A DNA stretch of 28,377 nt from Bacilli bacterium (GCA_028684735.1 JAQUFI010000006.1:1-28377); one strand, 5' to 3'. Numbered from the stretch's first letter, positions 7,548 through 15,589 are shown. The notes: generated by a model not told the origin, from the letters alone. Program-made: numbers and translations.

Positions 7548-8714
7548 TAATTTTTTCCCACCTTTTAATCCATTAACATTACTTAAGATATTAGTTTCAA
7601 AAGAAGATACCTTTTTACTTCTTAATTTAAATTCTTTAATAGATAGAGAAATTGCTTCTTCTAACAAGTCTTTATATGGTTTTCCTGCTGGTTCCCATAA
7701 ATAGAATGAAAGTGATCCAGGGATCGTATTTGGTTCATTGACATAAACCTTGTCTTTTTTCTTATCAATTAAATAATCAATTCGACAAATGCCCCCTAGA
7801 TTTAAAACTTTAAAGACTTTTTTTGATAGTTCTTCTACTTCAACTTTTAGTTTATCATCAATACGAGCTGGTATCAGACGATTAGTCGAAGCCATTCCTT
7901 TTGATTTCTCACCTTTTTTACCACCAACATATTTATCTTGGTAAGTTAGAAACTCTTCCGTACTCATAACTTCTTCGATAACTGAGGTTTGTTGGTATTC
8001 ATAATTACCTAAGACACTACAGTTTACTTCAACTAAATTATCAACCATCTTTTCAACAACAATCTTCGTATCGTAAGTGATAGCCTGAATAATCGCATCA
8101 TCTAAATCTTCTTCTTTTTTAACGACATTAATACCAACACTACTACCTAATGAAGCTGGTTTCACAATAACCGGATAACCTAGTTTCTTAACTTTATTTA
8201 AGATTTCTTCTTCATTAGTTAAATAATCGTTATCATAAAACCAAACATAAGGTACAATTGGTAATCCTTCAGCTTCAAAAATTTGTTTCATGACGACTTT
8301 ATCTTGTCCTAAAGCTGAGCCTAAAACCCTACTTCCTACATAAGGAATTCCTAAAGTATCTAAGAATCCTTGAATAGTACCATCTTCAACATTATTTCCA
8401 TGAACAATAGGAAAAGCAATATCTATTTCGGTTACTATTCTTTTAATTAAACCTACTGATTGAAGACAGACGATACCACCTCTACGGCACATAACGACTT
8501 TGGTAGCATATCTTTTTAAATCTTCAAAATCTTTGTATAGTTCAATATCCATTAACATCTTACCGGTATACCAAGTACGATCTTTAGCCATATAAATGGG
8601 AATGATTTCATATTTTTCCTCATCCATACTAGCCATGGCTTGAACCGCAGAAATAATACTTACTTCATGTTCAACGGATACACCACCAAATAAAACTCCA
8701 ACTTTAATTTTCAT
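7542..8714 (-). CDS. ddl: D-alanine--D-alanine ligase family protein, copy 2
   Basis: A 390-residue ATP-grasp ligase and clear paralogue of the protein at 3761-4978, with well over half of residues identical by eye. It keeps V-E-H-E-V-S near the N-terminus, H-G-N-N-V-E-D-G-T, an omega loop with Q-D-K-Y, and N-E-P-N-T-I-P-G-S-L near the end. Both copies carry a distinctive loop K-S-K-G-M-A-S-T-N-R before P-A-R-I, not part of the classic DdlA/DdlB pattern. The Lys-Tyr pair favours D-Ala as second substrate over D-lactate. AGGAGG lies 10 bases before the ATG. It is the last gene of its unit; its stop is in a strong terminator, and tRNA-Val follows. Confidence 0.92.
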   Translation of the reverse strand: MKIKVGVLFGGVSVEHEVSIISAVQAMASMDEEKYEIIPIYMAKDRTWYTGKMLMDIELYKDFEDLKRYATKVVMCRRGGIVCLQSVGLIKRIVTEIDIAFPIVHGNNVEDGTIQGFLDTLGIPYVGSRVLGSALGQDKVVMKQIFEAEGLPIVPYVWFYDNDYLTNEEEILNKVKKLGYPVIVKPASLGSSVGINVVKKEEDLDDAIIQAITYDTKIVVEKMVDNLVEVNCSVLGNYEYQQTSVIEEVMSTEEFLTYQDKYVGGKKGEKSKGMASTNRLIPARIDDKLKVEVEELSKKVFKVLNLGGICRIDYLIDKKKDKVYVNEPNTIPGSLSFYLWEPAGKPYKDLLEEAISLSIKEFKLRSKKVSSFETNILSNVNGLKGGKKLK

Positions 8715-8728
8715 ATAATTTTATCCTC

Positions 8729-10321
8729 CTACTTCTCATTAAATATATCTGGTAAATCATTTTCTAATAAGACATAAGTTTCCTTGTCTTTTAAATCCTG
8801 CATTAAATCAAAAGCCACTTTAACATCATTGATAACATGAACCCTTTTAGGTGGGTATTTCTTAATCATCAAGCCATCAAAGATTGGTTTCGTTTGGGTT
8901 TCTCCAACTAAGATAACCTCATCACAAATATCAGCCATGTATTTCCCAAACTCTAAGTTGAGTTCATATTGTTTATCTCCTAATTCAATCATTCCAGGAG
9001 TAACAATTATTTTCTTACCCGGCATTAAATTAAGGACATCTAAAGCCATTTTAGAACCAATTGGATTAGAATTATAAGCATCATCAATAATATTAATATT
9101 ACCGTATTTCTTAAGTTCTAATCGATGTTCCGTTGCTTTTACTTTACGAACTCCTATAATTAATTGGTCAACTTTAATTCCTAGTTCCTTACCTAAAGCA
9201 ATACCAGCTAAGAGATTATAGATATTGGCTCGTCCTAGTAATTTAGTTGTGAAGTGATACTTATTAGTATCCCCTTTAAAGATACAATCAAAAGTCATTC
9301 CCTTATATGACATCGCAATATTAGTGGCATAGACATCGGCTTCTTTATTGTCAATCCCAACCCAAACTTTCTTACATTTATTTTGAATTGGATAGTTTAC
9401 TTGTAGTTTATCATCTTTATTTAAAACGGCTATTCCATCTTCAGGTAATGATTCAATTAATTCAAATTTACCTTTTTGAATATTTTCGATACTACCAAAA
9501 CTATCTAGATGAGCTTCTCCTATGGATGTTAGAATCCCATACTTAGGTTTAACCAAATCACATAGTTCTTTGATTTCCCCCATTTTAAAAGCTCCCATTT
9601 CCGCAATAAAGATTTCATTAAACTTATCTAAATAATTATTGATACTGAGGATTAAACCATAAGTTGTATTATAGTTTTTAGGTGTTGGCAAAACATCATA
9701 TTTGACACTTAAAATATCATTTAAAATATTTTTACTACTTGTTTTACCATAACTACCAGTTATCCCAATGACTTCTAGATGAGACATACTACTAATCTTT
9801 TTAATTGCTTCTTTTCGAAAGTGATTAAAAACATATTTTTCAACTGGACGATTAAAGACATTCGCTGCCATCACCACAAAATAAGTAAAATAAGTTATGG
9901 TTCCTATAATTAAATAATAGTAACCAAGCATACTTGGATTAAAGATAAGGGTAATTAAGATAATTGGAATTAAATATAAAATTCCACATGTTACCATTAG
10001 CCTTTTAACTCTTTGTGTTATAACTAATGGTTTTTTAACTTGTTCCTTTTGTTTATATTTAATTGACATAATTATACAAGCTAAATAGAACACACCAAAG
10101 ATCATCATCCCAGTTTCTACAGGTACAAAGATTGTTGTTATGATAATTATATATAGCATATCAACTTCTAAAAATACTTTATAAGGGTTATTGATTATCC
10201 ATTTCAAATACCTGTAATCATCATCATACCAATTCTGTTGTAACATATGTAATGCTTTCTTTAATTTGATTATAAAGTAAATAATAACTGGTACTAAAGA
10301 TAAATAAAAATAATATAACAT
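8729..10321 (-). CDS. murF: MurF-type Mur ligase with N-terminal membrane domain, copy 2
   Basis: A 530-residue paralogue of the protein at 4988-6577. Residues 1-180 are a hydrophobic region with the shared M-L-Q-Q-N-W-Y-D motif (26-33) and R-Y-L-K-W-I-I (37-43), followed by several membrane segments. The Mur ligase core has the P-loop G-I-T-G-S-Y-G-K-T-S (186-195), N-T-T-Y-G-L, A-E-M-G, S-I-G-E-A-H-L, E-H-R-L-E and D-D-A-Y-N-S-N-P. The core motifs agree with MurF rather than MurE or MurD. The usual soluble N-terminal domain is absent. The upstream hydrolase ends 4 bases before the ATG, within the ribosome-binding site region (GGGAGTGATAAG). Confidence 0.88.
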   Translation of the reverse strand: MLYYFYLSLVPVIIYFIIKLKKALHMLQQNWYDDDYRYLKWIINNPYKVFLEVDMLYIIIITTIFVPVETGMMIFGVFYLACIIMSIKYKQKEQVKKPLVITQRVKRLMVTCGILYLIPIILITLIFNPSMLGYYYLIIGTITYFTYFVVMAANVFNRPVEKYVFNHFRKEAIKKISSMSHLEVIGITGSYGKTSSKNILNDILSVKYDVLPTPKNYNTTYGLILSINNYLDKFNEIFIAEMGAFKMGEIKELCDLVKPKYGILTSIGEAHLDSFGSIENIQKGKFELIESLPEDGIAVLNKDDKLQVNYPIQNKCKKVWVGIDNKEADVYATNIAMSYKGMTFDCIFKGDTNKYHFTTKLLGRANIYNLLAGIALGKELGIKVDQLIIGVRKVKATEHRLELKKYGNINIIDDAYNSNPIGSKMALDVLNLMPGKKIIVTPGMIELGDKQYELNLEFGKYMADICDEVILVGETQTKPIFDGLMIKKYPPKRVHVINDVKVAFDLMQDLKDKETYVLLENDLPDIFNEK

Positions 10322-10325
10322 CTTA

Positions 10326-11060
10326 TCACTCCCTAATAAAACTATTAATAATTTGAATGGTTTGACTTAGTCTTTCTAAATAAGCATAATGGGTACAACC
10401 CTCATAAACAATGACTGCTGCATCACTGATTAATGATTCTAATTCATAAGCATCTTCGATTGGAACTGCTTCATCATTCGTTCCCCATATCAAGATGGTT
10501 GGACAAGTAATTTTTTTAACATCTTCTGTAATATCCAAATTAACAGTATTTACTAATACTTGACGCATAACCTCCGAAGCATTACGGTAATCATCTGATC
10601 CAATATGTTTTTTAGCGAATCCTTCTAATTTGTTTATACCTGGTATTTTCTTTAATGCTTTTAAGATTTTTACTTTCAGACTAGGCTCATCAATACTCTT
10701 TTTAAATGGACTAGCCAATAATATTAATTTCTTAACTTTATATTTACTAGCATAATATAATCCAACTTTACCTCCAAATGAATGACCAATAATAATTGGA
10801 TTATCTATTTTTAAACTCGTTAACAATTCTTTAATAGCATCCGCGAAATCACTTACAAACCATGGATATAATGGTTCACTACTACCACCATGTCCTGGCA
10901 GATCAATGATGGTTATTCTAAAATCCCTTTGAAACTGATTACCAACTGGTTCCATCATTTTAATGTTTTGACCCCAACCATGAAGTAAAACAATATCTGG
11001 TCCTTTATCATTTCCAATAGTAATATAATTTATATCGACATTATTAACTCTCTTTTTCAT
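10326..11060 (-). CDS. Alpha/beta hydrolase, copy 2
   Basis: A 244-residue alpha/beta hydrolase, paralogue of the protein at 6582-7310. The triad is visible: S94 in G-H-S-F-G-G, D196 in W-G-T-N-D-E, and H224 in C-T-H-Y-A-Y-L-E-R. The oxyanion segment is L-L-H-G-W-G-Q. I chose the ATG at 11060, preceded by GGTGA at 6 bases. The in-frame ATG at 11072 sits only 4 bases past the -10 box and would be leaderless. First gene of the upstream copy of the hydrolase-murF-ddl unit. Substrate unknown; linkage to MurF and Ddl in both copies argues for a wall-precursor or D-amino-acid related role. Confidence 0.86.
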   Translation of the reverse strand: MKKRVNNVDINYITIGNDKGPDIVLLHGWGQNIKMMEPVGNQFQRDFRITIIDLPGHGGSSEPLYPWFVSDFADAIKELLTSLKIDNPIIIGHSFGGKVGLYYASKYKVKKLILLASPFKKSIDEPSLKVKILKALKKIPGINKLEGFAKKHIGSDDYRNASEVMRQVLVNTVNLDITEDVKKITCPTILIWGTNDEAVPIEDAYELESLISDAAVIVYEGCTHYAYLERLSQTIQIINSFIRE

Positions 11061-11076
11061 TACTTTCACCATTTTT

Positions 11077-11085
11077 ATTATACCA
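11077..11085 (-). promoter_or_regulatory. Extended -10 promoter of the upstream hydrolase-murF-ddl unit
   Basis: TGGTATAAT on the minus strand, 16 bases before the chosen ATG at 11060. No good -35. Confidence 0.65.
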
Positions 11086-11114
11086 TCTTTAACTTAAAAT
11101 AAAAAGATTTATTA

Positions 11115-11147
11115 AAAAAAGAATCATAGGCTTTACTATTAATTCTT
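11115..11147 (-). terminator. Probable terminator of the NfeD gene
   Basis: Stem AAGAAT / ATTCTT plus inner ATAG / CTAT with a small internal loop, then T7. The TAA stop (11141..11139) falls within the stem. Confidence 0.65.
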
Positions 11148-11582
11148 ATTATTTTTTTTCTTATTACCTACTTGCTCTTCTTCAACAGTTATTTTAATCC
11201 CATCAATATTGGTAACTTTTACTTTACTTCCAATTTTAATTCTCTTATTTGAGGTAACTGACCATAAGCGTTCATCAATCTTAACTTGGCCTTCTTTGTA
11301 GTTGACACTTTTTGTAACTATCCCAGTTTGATTAAGTAGATTCTTCCCATACTTATCAATCTTCTTTTTTAATAAGAAGTTAACTGCGAATGGTTTAAAA
11401 AACACTAATAAACCTGTTCCAATCAGAATAAAGCATAAAAATTGAACAAAAAAAGATTCCACATAGTTTGATATGATAAGAGCTATTAGACTACTTGTAG
11501 CAAACCAAATAGCTATATAGTCTAAGGTTATTAATTCAATTAATAAAAGTAATACTACAATAGCTAACCAAATATAGTTCAT
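11139..11582 (-). CDS. NfeD family membrane protein (short form)
   Basis: A 147-residue protein with hydrophobic segments at about 3-25, 28-45 and 48-65, then a soluble domain from about 80 with beta-strand periodicity (V-K-I-D-E-R-L-W-S-V-T). This is the OB-like C-terminal domain of short NfeD proteins. Such proteins usually partner flotillin/SPFH proteins in membrane organisation, but no SPFH gene is present here. I chose the ATG at 11582, since the upstream GTG at 11591 is part of the ribosome-binding site GGGTGA. It has a strong promoter of its own. Confidence 0.8.
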   Translation of the reverse strand: MNYIWLAIVVLLLLIELITLDYIAIWFATSSLIALIISNYVESFFVQFLCFILIGTGLLVFFKPFAVNFLLKKKIDKYGKNLLNQTGIVTKSVNYKEGQVKIDERLWSVTSNKRIKIGSKVKVTNIDGIKITVEEEQVGNKKKNNKN

Positions 11583-11601
11583 ATCTATCACCCTGCTCTT
11601 A

Positions 11602-11630
11602 ATTATACAAGGTTTTTAAATATTTTTCAA
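11602..11630 (-). promoter_or_regulatory. Promoter of the NfeD gene
   Basis: TTGAAA (11630..11625), 17-base spacer, TATAAT (11607..11602) on the minus strand: the best vegetative-type promoter in the window. It starts right after the stop of the upstream gene. Confidence 0.78.
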
Positions 11631-11638
11631 TAAATTAA

Positions 11639-12109
11639 TCACCTTTTTTTATATGTCCCCTCAAAAGTAAAATTATATTTAATTTCCGTATACTTATCCA
11701 TCAATTTATATATATTAATAGTAGATGCATAAACTTTTACTATTTTAATAGGAATACCATTTATTAAATATTTTTCTTTCTCTTTATATAAGTTCATTTG
11801 TTCTAAATAAAGATTCATAAAGTCATTAATATTTTTAGTATTGGTATTAAACTTAAATGGATAATATTTTAAATATTCTTTTATTTTATAATCATAAAGA
11901 GGATTAATCTTAGGATAAATACCAATAATCTTAAAAGAATCATCAAAATATTTACTAAAGTTCTTTGTTGTTAAGTTGTTAAATGATAAATAATATAACT
12001 GATATGAATCATCGATATCTTCTTGACTAACTAATCGTGTTTCTTCCGAATCATTAATAAATAGAAAAAAGCATACAATAATAATGGTTACAAAGATCAA
12101 TCTTTTCAT
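11639..12109 (-). CDS. Exported or membrane-anchored protein of unknown function
   Basis: A 156-residue protein with one hydrophobic segment (residues 4-18, V-T-I-I-I-V-C-F-F-L-F) and the rest polar and Tyr/Lys/Asn-rich. It is therefore probably an anchored or secreted protein with its body outside the cell. There is no clear lipobox. I recognise no family. Two ATG codons stand in tandem (12112 and 12109); the second has the better spacing (6 bases) to AGGTG. Reading further upstream gives an unlikely N-terminus. No terminator is seen between it and the NfeD gene, whose promoter begins in the gap, so some readthrough is likely. Confidence 0.55.
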   Translation of the reverse strand: MKRLIFVTIIIVCFFLFINDSEETRLVSQEDIDDSYQLYYLSFNNLTTKNFSKYFDDSFKIIGIYPKINPLYDYKIKEYLKYYPFKFNTNTKNINDFMNLYLEQMNLYKEKEKYLINGIPIKIVKVYASTINIYKLMDKYTEIKYNFTFEGTYKKR

Positions 12110-12175
12110 CATCGACACCTCATTATTATTGTGACCATATTCGACAATTTTACACAAGAAGGTTCCTTCAGGGAT

Positions 12176-12211
12176 AAAAAAAGAATAAATTAGATTCTAA
12201 TTTATTCTTTT
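12176..12211 (-). terminator. Terminator of the HPt-receiver gene
   Basis: A 15-bp AT-rich stem (AAAAGAATAAATTAG and its complement) with a 3-base loop and T tail. The TAA stop overlaps its first bases. Confidence 0.8.
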
Positions 12212-12986
12212 ATTTAAAAGCAATTGTTTTGTCAACGACCAATTTAACATCTCGTTCGTTAAATGGTTTAGATAAGACATCGACAATTGAATAATCAAAG
12301 GCACGATTAATCGTCTCCTTCGAATCATCACCCGTTATAATTGATACTGGAATTTGAGTAAATAAGTTATTTTGTTGGAAGAAATCTAAGACTTCAAAAC
12401 CATTGATATTAGGCATGTTTAAATCTAAGAGCATCGCAACAATTTTATGATTAGTATCAGAAGCAATATAATTAAGAGCAGTTTCTCCATCATGTGCCAT
12501 GATTACTTCATAAGTTTGATTAAATATTTTATAAATATAATTTCTAATAATATCCGAGTCATCCACTACTAAAATAGCTTGTTCTTTAGCTATAACAGGA
12601 GTTTCATGAATAGCATCAATAGCCACTTCTTCTCCGAAGTATTCTGATACGACTTTAATAATACGACTCAGTTCCGTCATTAATTCATTATAGTGTTCAT
12701 ACACATAATTAACATTATTAGCCTTGCCTTCGATTTCATGTTGATAAGACAATTCACCAAGTTCTGTGAACCCTAAATAACGAGCATCACTTTTTAAGGA
12801 ATGCGCTAAAATTGCATATCCCGGCATATCGCCTTCTTCCATTTTTTCTTTTAAACCAGATACCTTCTCACCTACAAAAGTTAAAAAATCTCTTAAGGTT
12901 TCTTCATAAATACCCATTTCAACAAATAATTCTAAACTTTTTTGAACATTGACACCATTTTTTTCTAAGACACTAATATCTCTCAT
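12210..12986 (-). CDS. HPt domain-response regulator receiver fusion
   Basis: A 258-residue cytosolic two-domain signalling protein. Residues about 10-115 are a histidine phosphotransfer (HPt) domain with phospho-acceptor H62 in A-H-S-L-K-S. Residues 137-258 are a receiver domain with acidic pair D142/D143 in V-V-D-D-S, phospho-acceptor D188 in L-L-D-L-N-M-P, T218 in I-T-G-D, and K240 in S-K-P-F. There is no DNA-binding or enzymatic output domain, so it probably relays phosphate or acts through protein contact. No histidine kinase is encoded nearby. The order HPt then receiver is the reverse of most hybrid kinases, which end in HPt. It has its own extended -10 promoter and AGGTGGAG ribosome-binding site. 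Confidence 0.88.
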   Translation of the reverse strand: MRDISVLEKNGVNVQKSLELFVEMGIYEETLRDFLTFVGEKVSGLKEKMEEGDMPGYAILAHSLKSDARYLGFTELGELSYQHEIEGKANNVNYVYEHYNELMTELSRIIKVVSEYFGEEVAIDAIHETPVIAKEQAILVVDDSDIIRNYIYKIFNQTYEVIMAHDGETALNYIASDTNHKIVAMLLDLNMPNINGFEVLDFFQQNNLFTQIPVSIITGDDSKETINRAFDYSIVDVLSKPFNERDVKLVVDKTIAFK

Positions 12987-13030
12987 TCTCCACCTATTCC
13001 TATCTTTATTATTTTAGTATTATTATTCTA

Positions 13031-13039
13031 ATTATATCA
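13031..13039 (-). promoter_or_regulatory. Extended -10 promoter of the HPt-receiver gene
   Basis: TGATATAAT on the minus strand, about 45 bases upstream of the ATG at 12986. Confidence 0.65.
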
Positions 13040-13091
13040 TATTTTTACTAATTATGTCGATAATATATAATTATTTTTTTATAGCAAAAAG

Positions 13092-13114
13092 AAAAACAAG
13101 ATCTTGTTTTTTTA
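13092..13114 (-). terminator. Terminator of the CarD/alpha-CTD-like operon
   Basis: Near-perfect palindrome AAAAACAAGATCTTGTTTTT beginning at the TAA stop of the upstream gene and running into T-rich sequence. Confidence 0.75.
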
Positions 13115-13345
13115 ATGCTTTTTTAAATTATTATAATTTCTTTTGTTCAAGTCTAATCCCTTTAATTGTAGTTTAATAATAATTTGATTTATTTCAGCTG
13201 GTTTAATTCCAATCCTTTTTAAATCAATTCGTTTAAGCCTCCATAAATCATTAACAATGATGATATCACTTTGATTTAATTTTTTAATTATTTTCTTATC
13301 TAGTTCCAATCTCTCTATCTTCTCATCTAAATAATCTGGTTGCAT
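13112..13345 (-). CDS. Small protein resembling the RNA polymerase alpha-subunit C-terminal domain
   Basis: A 77-residue protein with the pattern of the alpha-CTD: an opening I-E-R-L-E-L, a D-L-W-R-L-K segment at about 33-38, an I-G-I-K-P-A-E-I region (45-52) where alpha-CTD has its L-G-x-K-S-x-x-E-I helix-hairpin-helix, and a final L-K-G-L-D-L. It lacks the alpha N-terminal assembly domain. It is encoded 12 bases after a CarD gene in the same direction, so both products may act at RNA polymerase or at promoter DNA. The start ATG has AGGAAAG 9 bases upstream. The similarity is judged by eye; a different helix-hairpin-helix protein is possible. Confidence 0.6.
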   Translation of the reverse strand: MQPDYLDEKIERLELDKKIIKKLNQSDIIIVNDLWRLKRIDLKRIGIKPAEINQIIIKLQLKGLDLNKRNYNNLKKH

Positions 13346-13357
13346 TATATCACTTTC

Positions 13358-13849
13358 CTATTCAAGAAGTTTACTTACCTTATCAATAACATATCTTTTA
13401 GCTTCATCATAGCTTATACCTAAGACAATGGAGAATTCATTATAGAGTTTCTTTTCAGCTAATTTAAAATAAGTATCATCTTTTTCAGCTATTTTTTTAC
13501 CTGATGAGATTCGCTCATCATTACGAAGATAAGTCGTTTTAATTATTTTTATTAAATCAAGATGTTTATCTGTACTTAAGAGTTTTTTATAATCCGTCTC
13601 CATCATCCGATTATTATTTTTAATAATACCAACATTAGGAATTTCATTGATGATTTTTTCGACTTCCGCTTTAGATATCAAAGATCTTATTAAATTATAT
13701 TTAGTTTGCGTTGGAACATCGATAGTTAAAGATTCATCATCAATAGGAATCAATATATAATAATCTTTTCCATTTTTAGAATTATGTTTTATACCAGTTA
13801 CCCTACATATGTTTCTTCGGTAAACTACATAATCATTTTCCTTAAACAT
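13358..13849 (-). CDS. CarD/CdnL-family transcription regulator
   Basis: A 163-residue protein whose first 60 residues form the Tudor-like RNA-polymerase-interacting domain of the CarD family: F-K-E-N-D-Y-V-V-Y, then I-C-R-V, then D-Y-Y-I-L-I-P, then V-P-T. An R-S-L-I-S-K-A-E-V-E-K-I-I segment follows, and then an alpha-helical C-terminal domain. CarD proteins bind the RNA polymerase beta subunit and stabilise open promoter complexes, often at ribosomal RNA genes. The start has a strong AAAGGAGG 6 bases upstream. The leader contains a terminator-like hairpin after an extended -10 promoter. First gene of a two-gene operon with the alpha-CTD-like gene. Confidence 0.87.
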   Translation of the reverse strand: MFKENDYVVYRRNICRVTGIKHNSKNGKDYYILIPIDDESLTIDVPTQTKYNLIRSLISKAEVEKIINEIPNVGIIKNNNRMMETDYKKLLSTDKHLDLIKIIKTTYLRNDERISSGKKIAEKDDTYFKLAEKKLYNEFSIVLGISYDEAKRYVIDKVSKLLE

Positions 13850-13865
13850 TCTTTGCCTCCTTTAA

Positions 13866-13902
13866 TAAAAAACTACTCAACTGGACTTACACCACTGAGT
13901 AG
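13866..13902 (-). terminator. Terminator-like hairpin in the carD leader
   Basis: Stem CTACTCA...GG / CC...TGAGTAG with G-T pairs and one bulge, then T6, lying between the carD promoter and its ribosome-binding site. It may terminate transcripts of the acyltransferase gene upstream, attenuate carD, or do both. Confidence 0.65.
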
Positions 13903-13919
13903 CAATTCGTTGTAATATA

Positions 13920-13928
13920 ATTATACCA
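13920..13928 (-). promoter_or_regulatory. Extended -10 promoter of the carD operon
   Basis: TGGTATAAT on the minus strand, about 70 bases before the carD ATG; the leader hairpin begins about 17 bases downstream of it. Confidence 0.65.
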
Positions 13929-13976
13929 CTTTTTTCATTTTTTTGCATGTTTAAACTAGTTAAACCCTTGAAAAAG

Positions 13977-14987
13977 TTAATTTTTGACAACTTTAAGTTG
14001 TTTTTTACCTATAATAAAGGGTAAAAAACGATTAACTAATAAAATTAAAGGAATAATTAGAATCATGATGATAATACCCGAAGTAATAGGACAATTATTT
14101 AAAAATTCATGACTATAACTAGATCCATAATTAAAGAATCTCATAATTGGACAATGAACTGCCATATAGACTAAAGTATTAACACCAATAAAAGTTAAAC
14201 TTTTAATCTCTTTCGTACCTTTCATTAGGCGGATAATTGCGTAAGATGTTATTATTGATCCTAAATAAAAGACAATGATATTTGAGTAATTATTGGCATG
14301 CATACTGATTTTACCATTCTTGGTAGCTAATAGATAACCAACAACAAATAAAATGATAACCATAAAAGGTTTTATTTTAGAACTTATCCATTTATCAATA
14401 AATTCTTGTTTTTTAATATATAAATAACCTAGATAATAAAAACTAAGAGCGATTAAACAAGTTTGAAGATGCCAAGGAGTTACCATTTTAATATTCAGAA
14501 GATATAAGATAATTCCCACTAGCGTTATCCCACCAACCATGATTGTTTTATCTCTATATCTTTTAAATTGATAATCAATTATTTTAAAGATAATGGAAAC
14601 AATAAATAAGGCCGGCAAAAACCAAGTAACATTAGAGAACATTCCCTTCCACAGTTGATTTGAATATAGTGTACCTAAGATAGGACTAGTAATGGAAATG
14701 TCATAACCTGCTAGGACAACACTATTTAAATACCACAATGGAGCTAAAAAAAGATTTAATAAAAAATAAGGAATAATTAATCTTTTAAACATCTTTTTGA
14801 GATATTCTTGGATGGTTACCTCATTTTTACTTAAACCATAAGAAATACCCGATATAATAAAGAATAAAGGGACATGAAAAGAATATAAATATATCTTTAA
14901 AGTAGAATTAATTGGCATATGACCAATGACGACAAAGATCATAGCTAATCCCCTTAAATTATCAATCCAATAAACTCTTTTTTTCAT
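13977..14987 (-). CDS. Acyltransferase family 3 membrane protein
   Basis: A 336-residue protein with about ten membrane segments. The N-terminus W-I-D-N-L-R-G-L-A followed by V-I-G-H-M (19-23), and H-V-P-L-F-F-I-I-S-G-I (38-48), are typical of acyltransferase-3 proteins. These move acetyl or succinyl groups onto sugars of lipopolysaccharide, exopolysaccharide, teichoic acid or peptidoglycan at the membrane. The conserved R11 and H22 of the family are present. No extracellular SGNH domain is fused. Its own promoter and a GGTGGTAAG ribosome-binding site precede the ATG. Its glycan substrate is not evident from neighbours. Confidence 0.85.
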   Translation of the reverse strand: MKKRVYWIDNLRGLAMIFVVIGHMPINSTLKIYLYSFHVPLFFIISGISYGLSKNEVTIQEYLKKMFKRLIIPYFLLNLFLAPLWYLNSVVLAGYDISITSPILGTLYSNQLWKGMFSNVTWFLPALFIVSIIFKIIDYQFKRYRDKTIMVGGITLVGIILYLLNIKMVTPWHLQTCLIALSFYYLGYLYIKKQEFIDKWISSKIKPFMVIILFVVGYLLATKNGKISMHANNYSNIIVFYLGSIITSYAIIRLMKGTKEIKSLTFIGVNTLVYMAVHCPIMRFFNYGSSYSHEFLNNCPITSGIIIMILIIPLILLVNRFLPFIIGKKQLKVVKN

Positions 14988-15002
14988 CTTACCACCAAGT
15001 TT

Positions 15003-15011
15003 ATTATATCA
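15003..15011 (-). promoter_or_regulatory. Extended -10 promoter of the acyltransferase-3 gene
   Basis: TGATATAAT on the minus strand, 15 bases before the ATG at 14987 and directly after a terminator. Confidence 0.65.
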
Positions 15012-15014
15012 TAT

Positions 15015-15040
15015 AAAAAGTACTAGTAGTACTAGCACTT
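15015..15040 (-). terminator. Terminator of the unknown gene at 15032
   Basis: Stem AAGT.CTAG / CTAG.ACTT with one mismatch and a 5-base loop, T5 tail. The TAG stop (15034..15032) is within the 5' arm. Confidence 0.7.
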
Positions 15041-15535
15041 ATTTTTTTTCAAGGTATATACTTTTACCCCATCTAGGTCTTCTTGTTTACCCAACTTATA
15101 ATTATCAAACTTAGATATAAAAGATTTTTCAACCAATTCACTATATCCTATATTAGTATCTAATAAGTGAAATTGATTTAACTCTTCTTCCATTTCATAT
15201 GACTTAATTAACAATGATACAAAGTTAGCATGATTATGTTTCTTGTTACCAGAATGACGAACACTTATATCTTCAATCTCATGTTTAAGGTCAAGATAAT
15301 CATAGTATAAATCACATAATCCTAAAGATTCTTCTTCATTGATAATCTGATGTTCAACTAATAATTGAATTTTATAAAAATTGAGTATTTCTTCAAAAGT
15401 ATAAGCATAATATTCTGGTTCAATCTTAACACCAATATTTTCCCTCATCAAATCCCTTACTCTATAGTTTAGATTTTTGATTTTTAGTGCTTGATTGAAT
15501 TGGTCCAATACCTTTTTTAAATCCTCTTTGTCCAA
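15032..15535 (-). CDS. Hypothetical helical protein, probable TTG start
   Basis: A 167-residue, mostly alpha-helical, charged cytosolic protein of no recognised family. I chose the TTG at 15535 because GGGAGGG lies 7 bases upstream. The frame could be extended to an ATG at 15568, but that ATG and the next codons are the promoter (TGCTATAAT) and ribosome-binding site themselves. A His/Arg/Asn-rich patch (R-H-S-G-N-K-K-H-N-H, about residues 93-102) stands out and could bind a metal or nucleic acid; this is a guess. It has its own promoter and terminator. Confidence 0.6.
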   Translation of the reverse strand: MDKEDLKKVLDQFNQALKIKNLNYRVRDLMRENIGVKIEPEYYAYTFEEILNFYKIQLLVEHQIINEEESLGLCDLYYDYLDLKHEIEDISVRHSGNKKHNHANFVSLLIKSYEMEEELNQFHLLDTNIGYSELVEKSFISKFDNYKLGKQEDLDGVKVYTLKKNKC

Positions 15536-15556
15536 CCTTTTTCCCTCCCTATATAT

Positions 15557-15565
15557 ATTATAGCA
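15557..15565 (-). promoter_or_regulatory. Extended -10 promoter of the gene at 15032
   Basis: TGCTATAAT on the minus strand, 21 bases before the TTG start, with GGGAGGG in between. Confidence 0.65.
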
Positions 15566-15589
15566 CATTTATTTATTACTTAATAATTA

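Noticed and set aside
13346..13357. TGATATAAT overlapping the start codon of the alpha-CTD-like gene as an internal promoter
   Set aside because: Transcription from it would begin after the ATG and could not express that gene from its own start. The 12-base gap favours co-transcription with carD.
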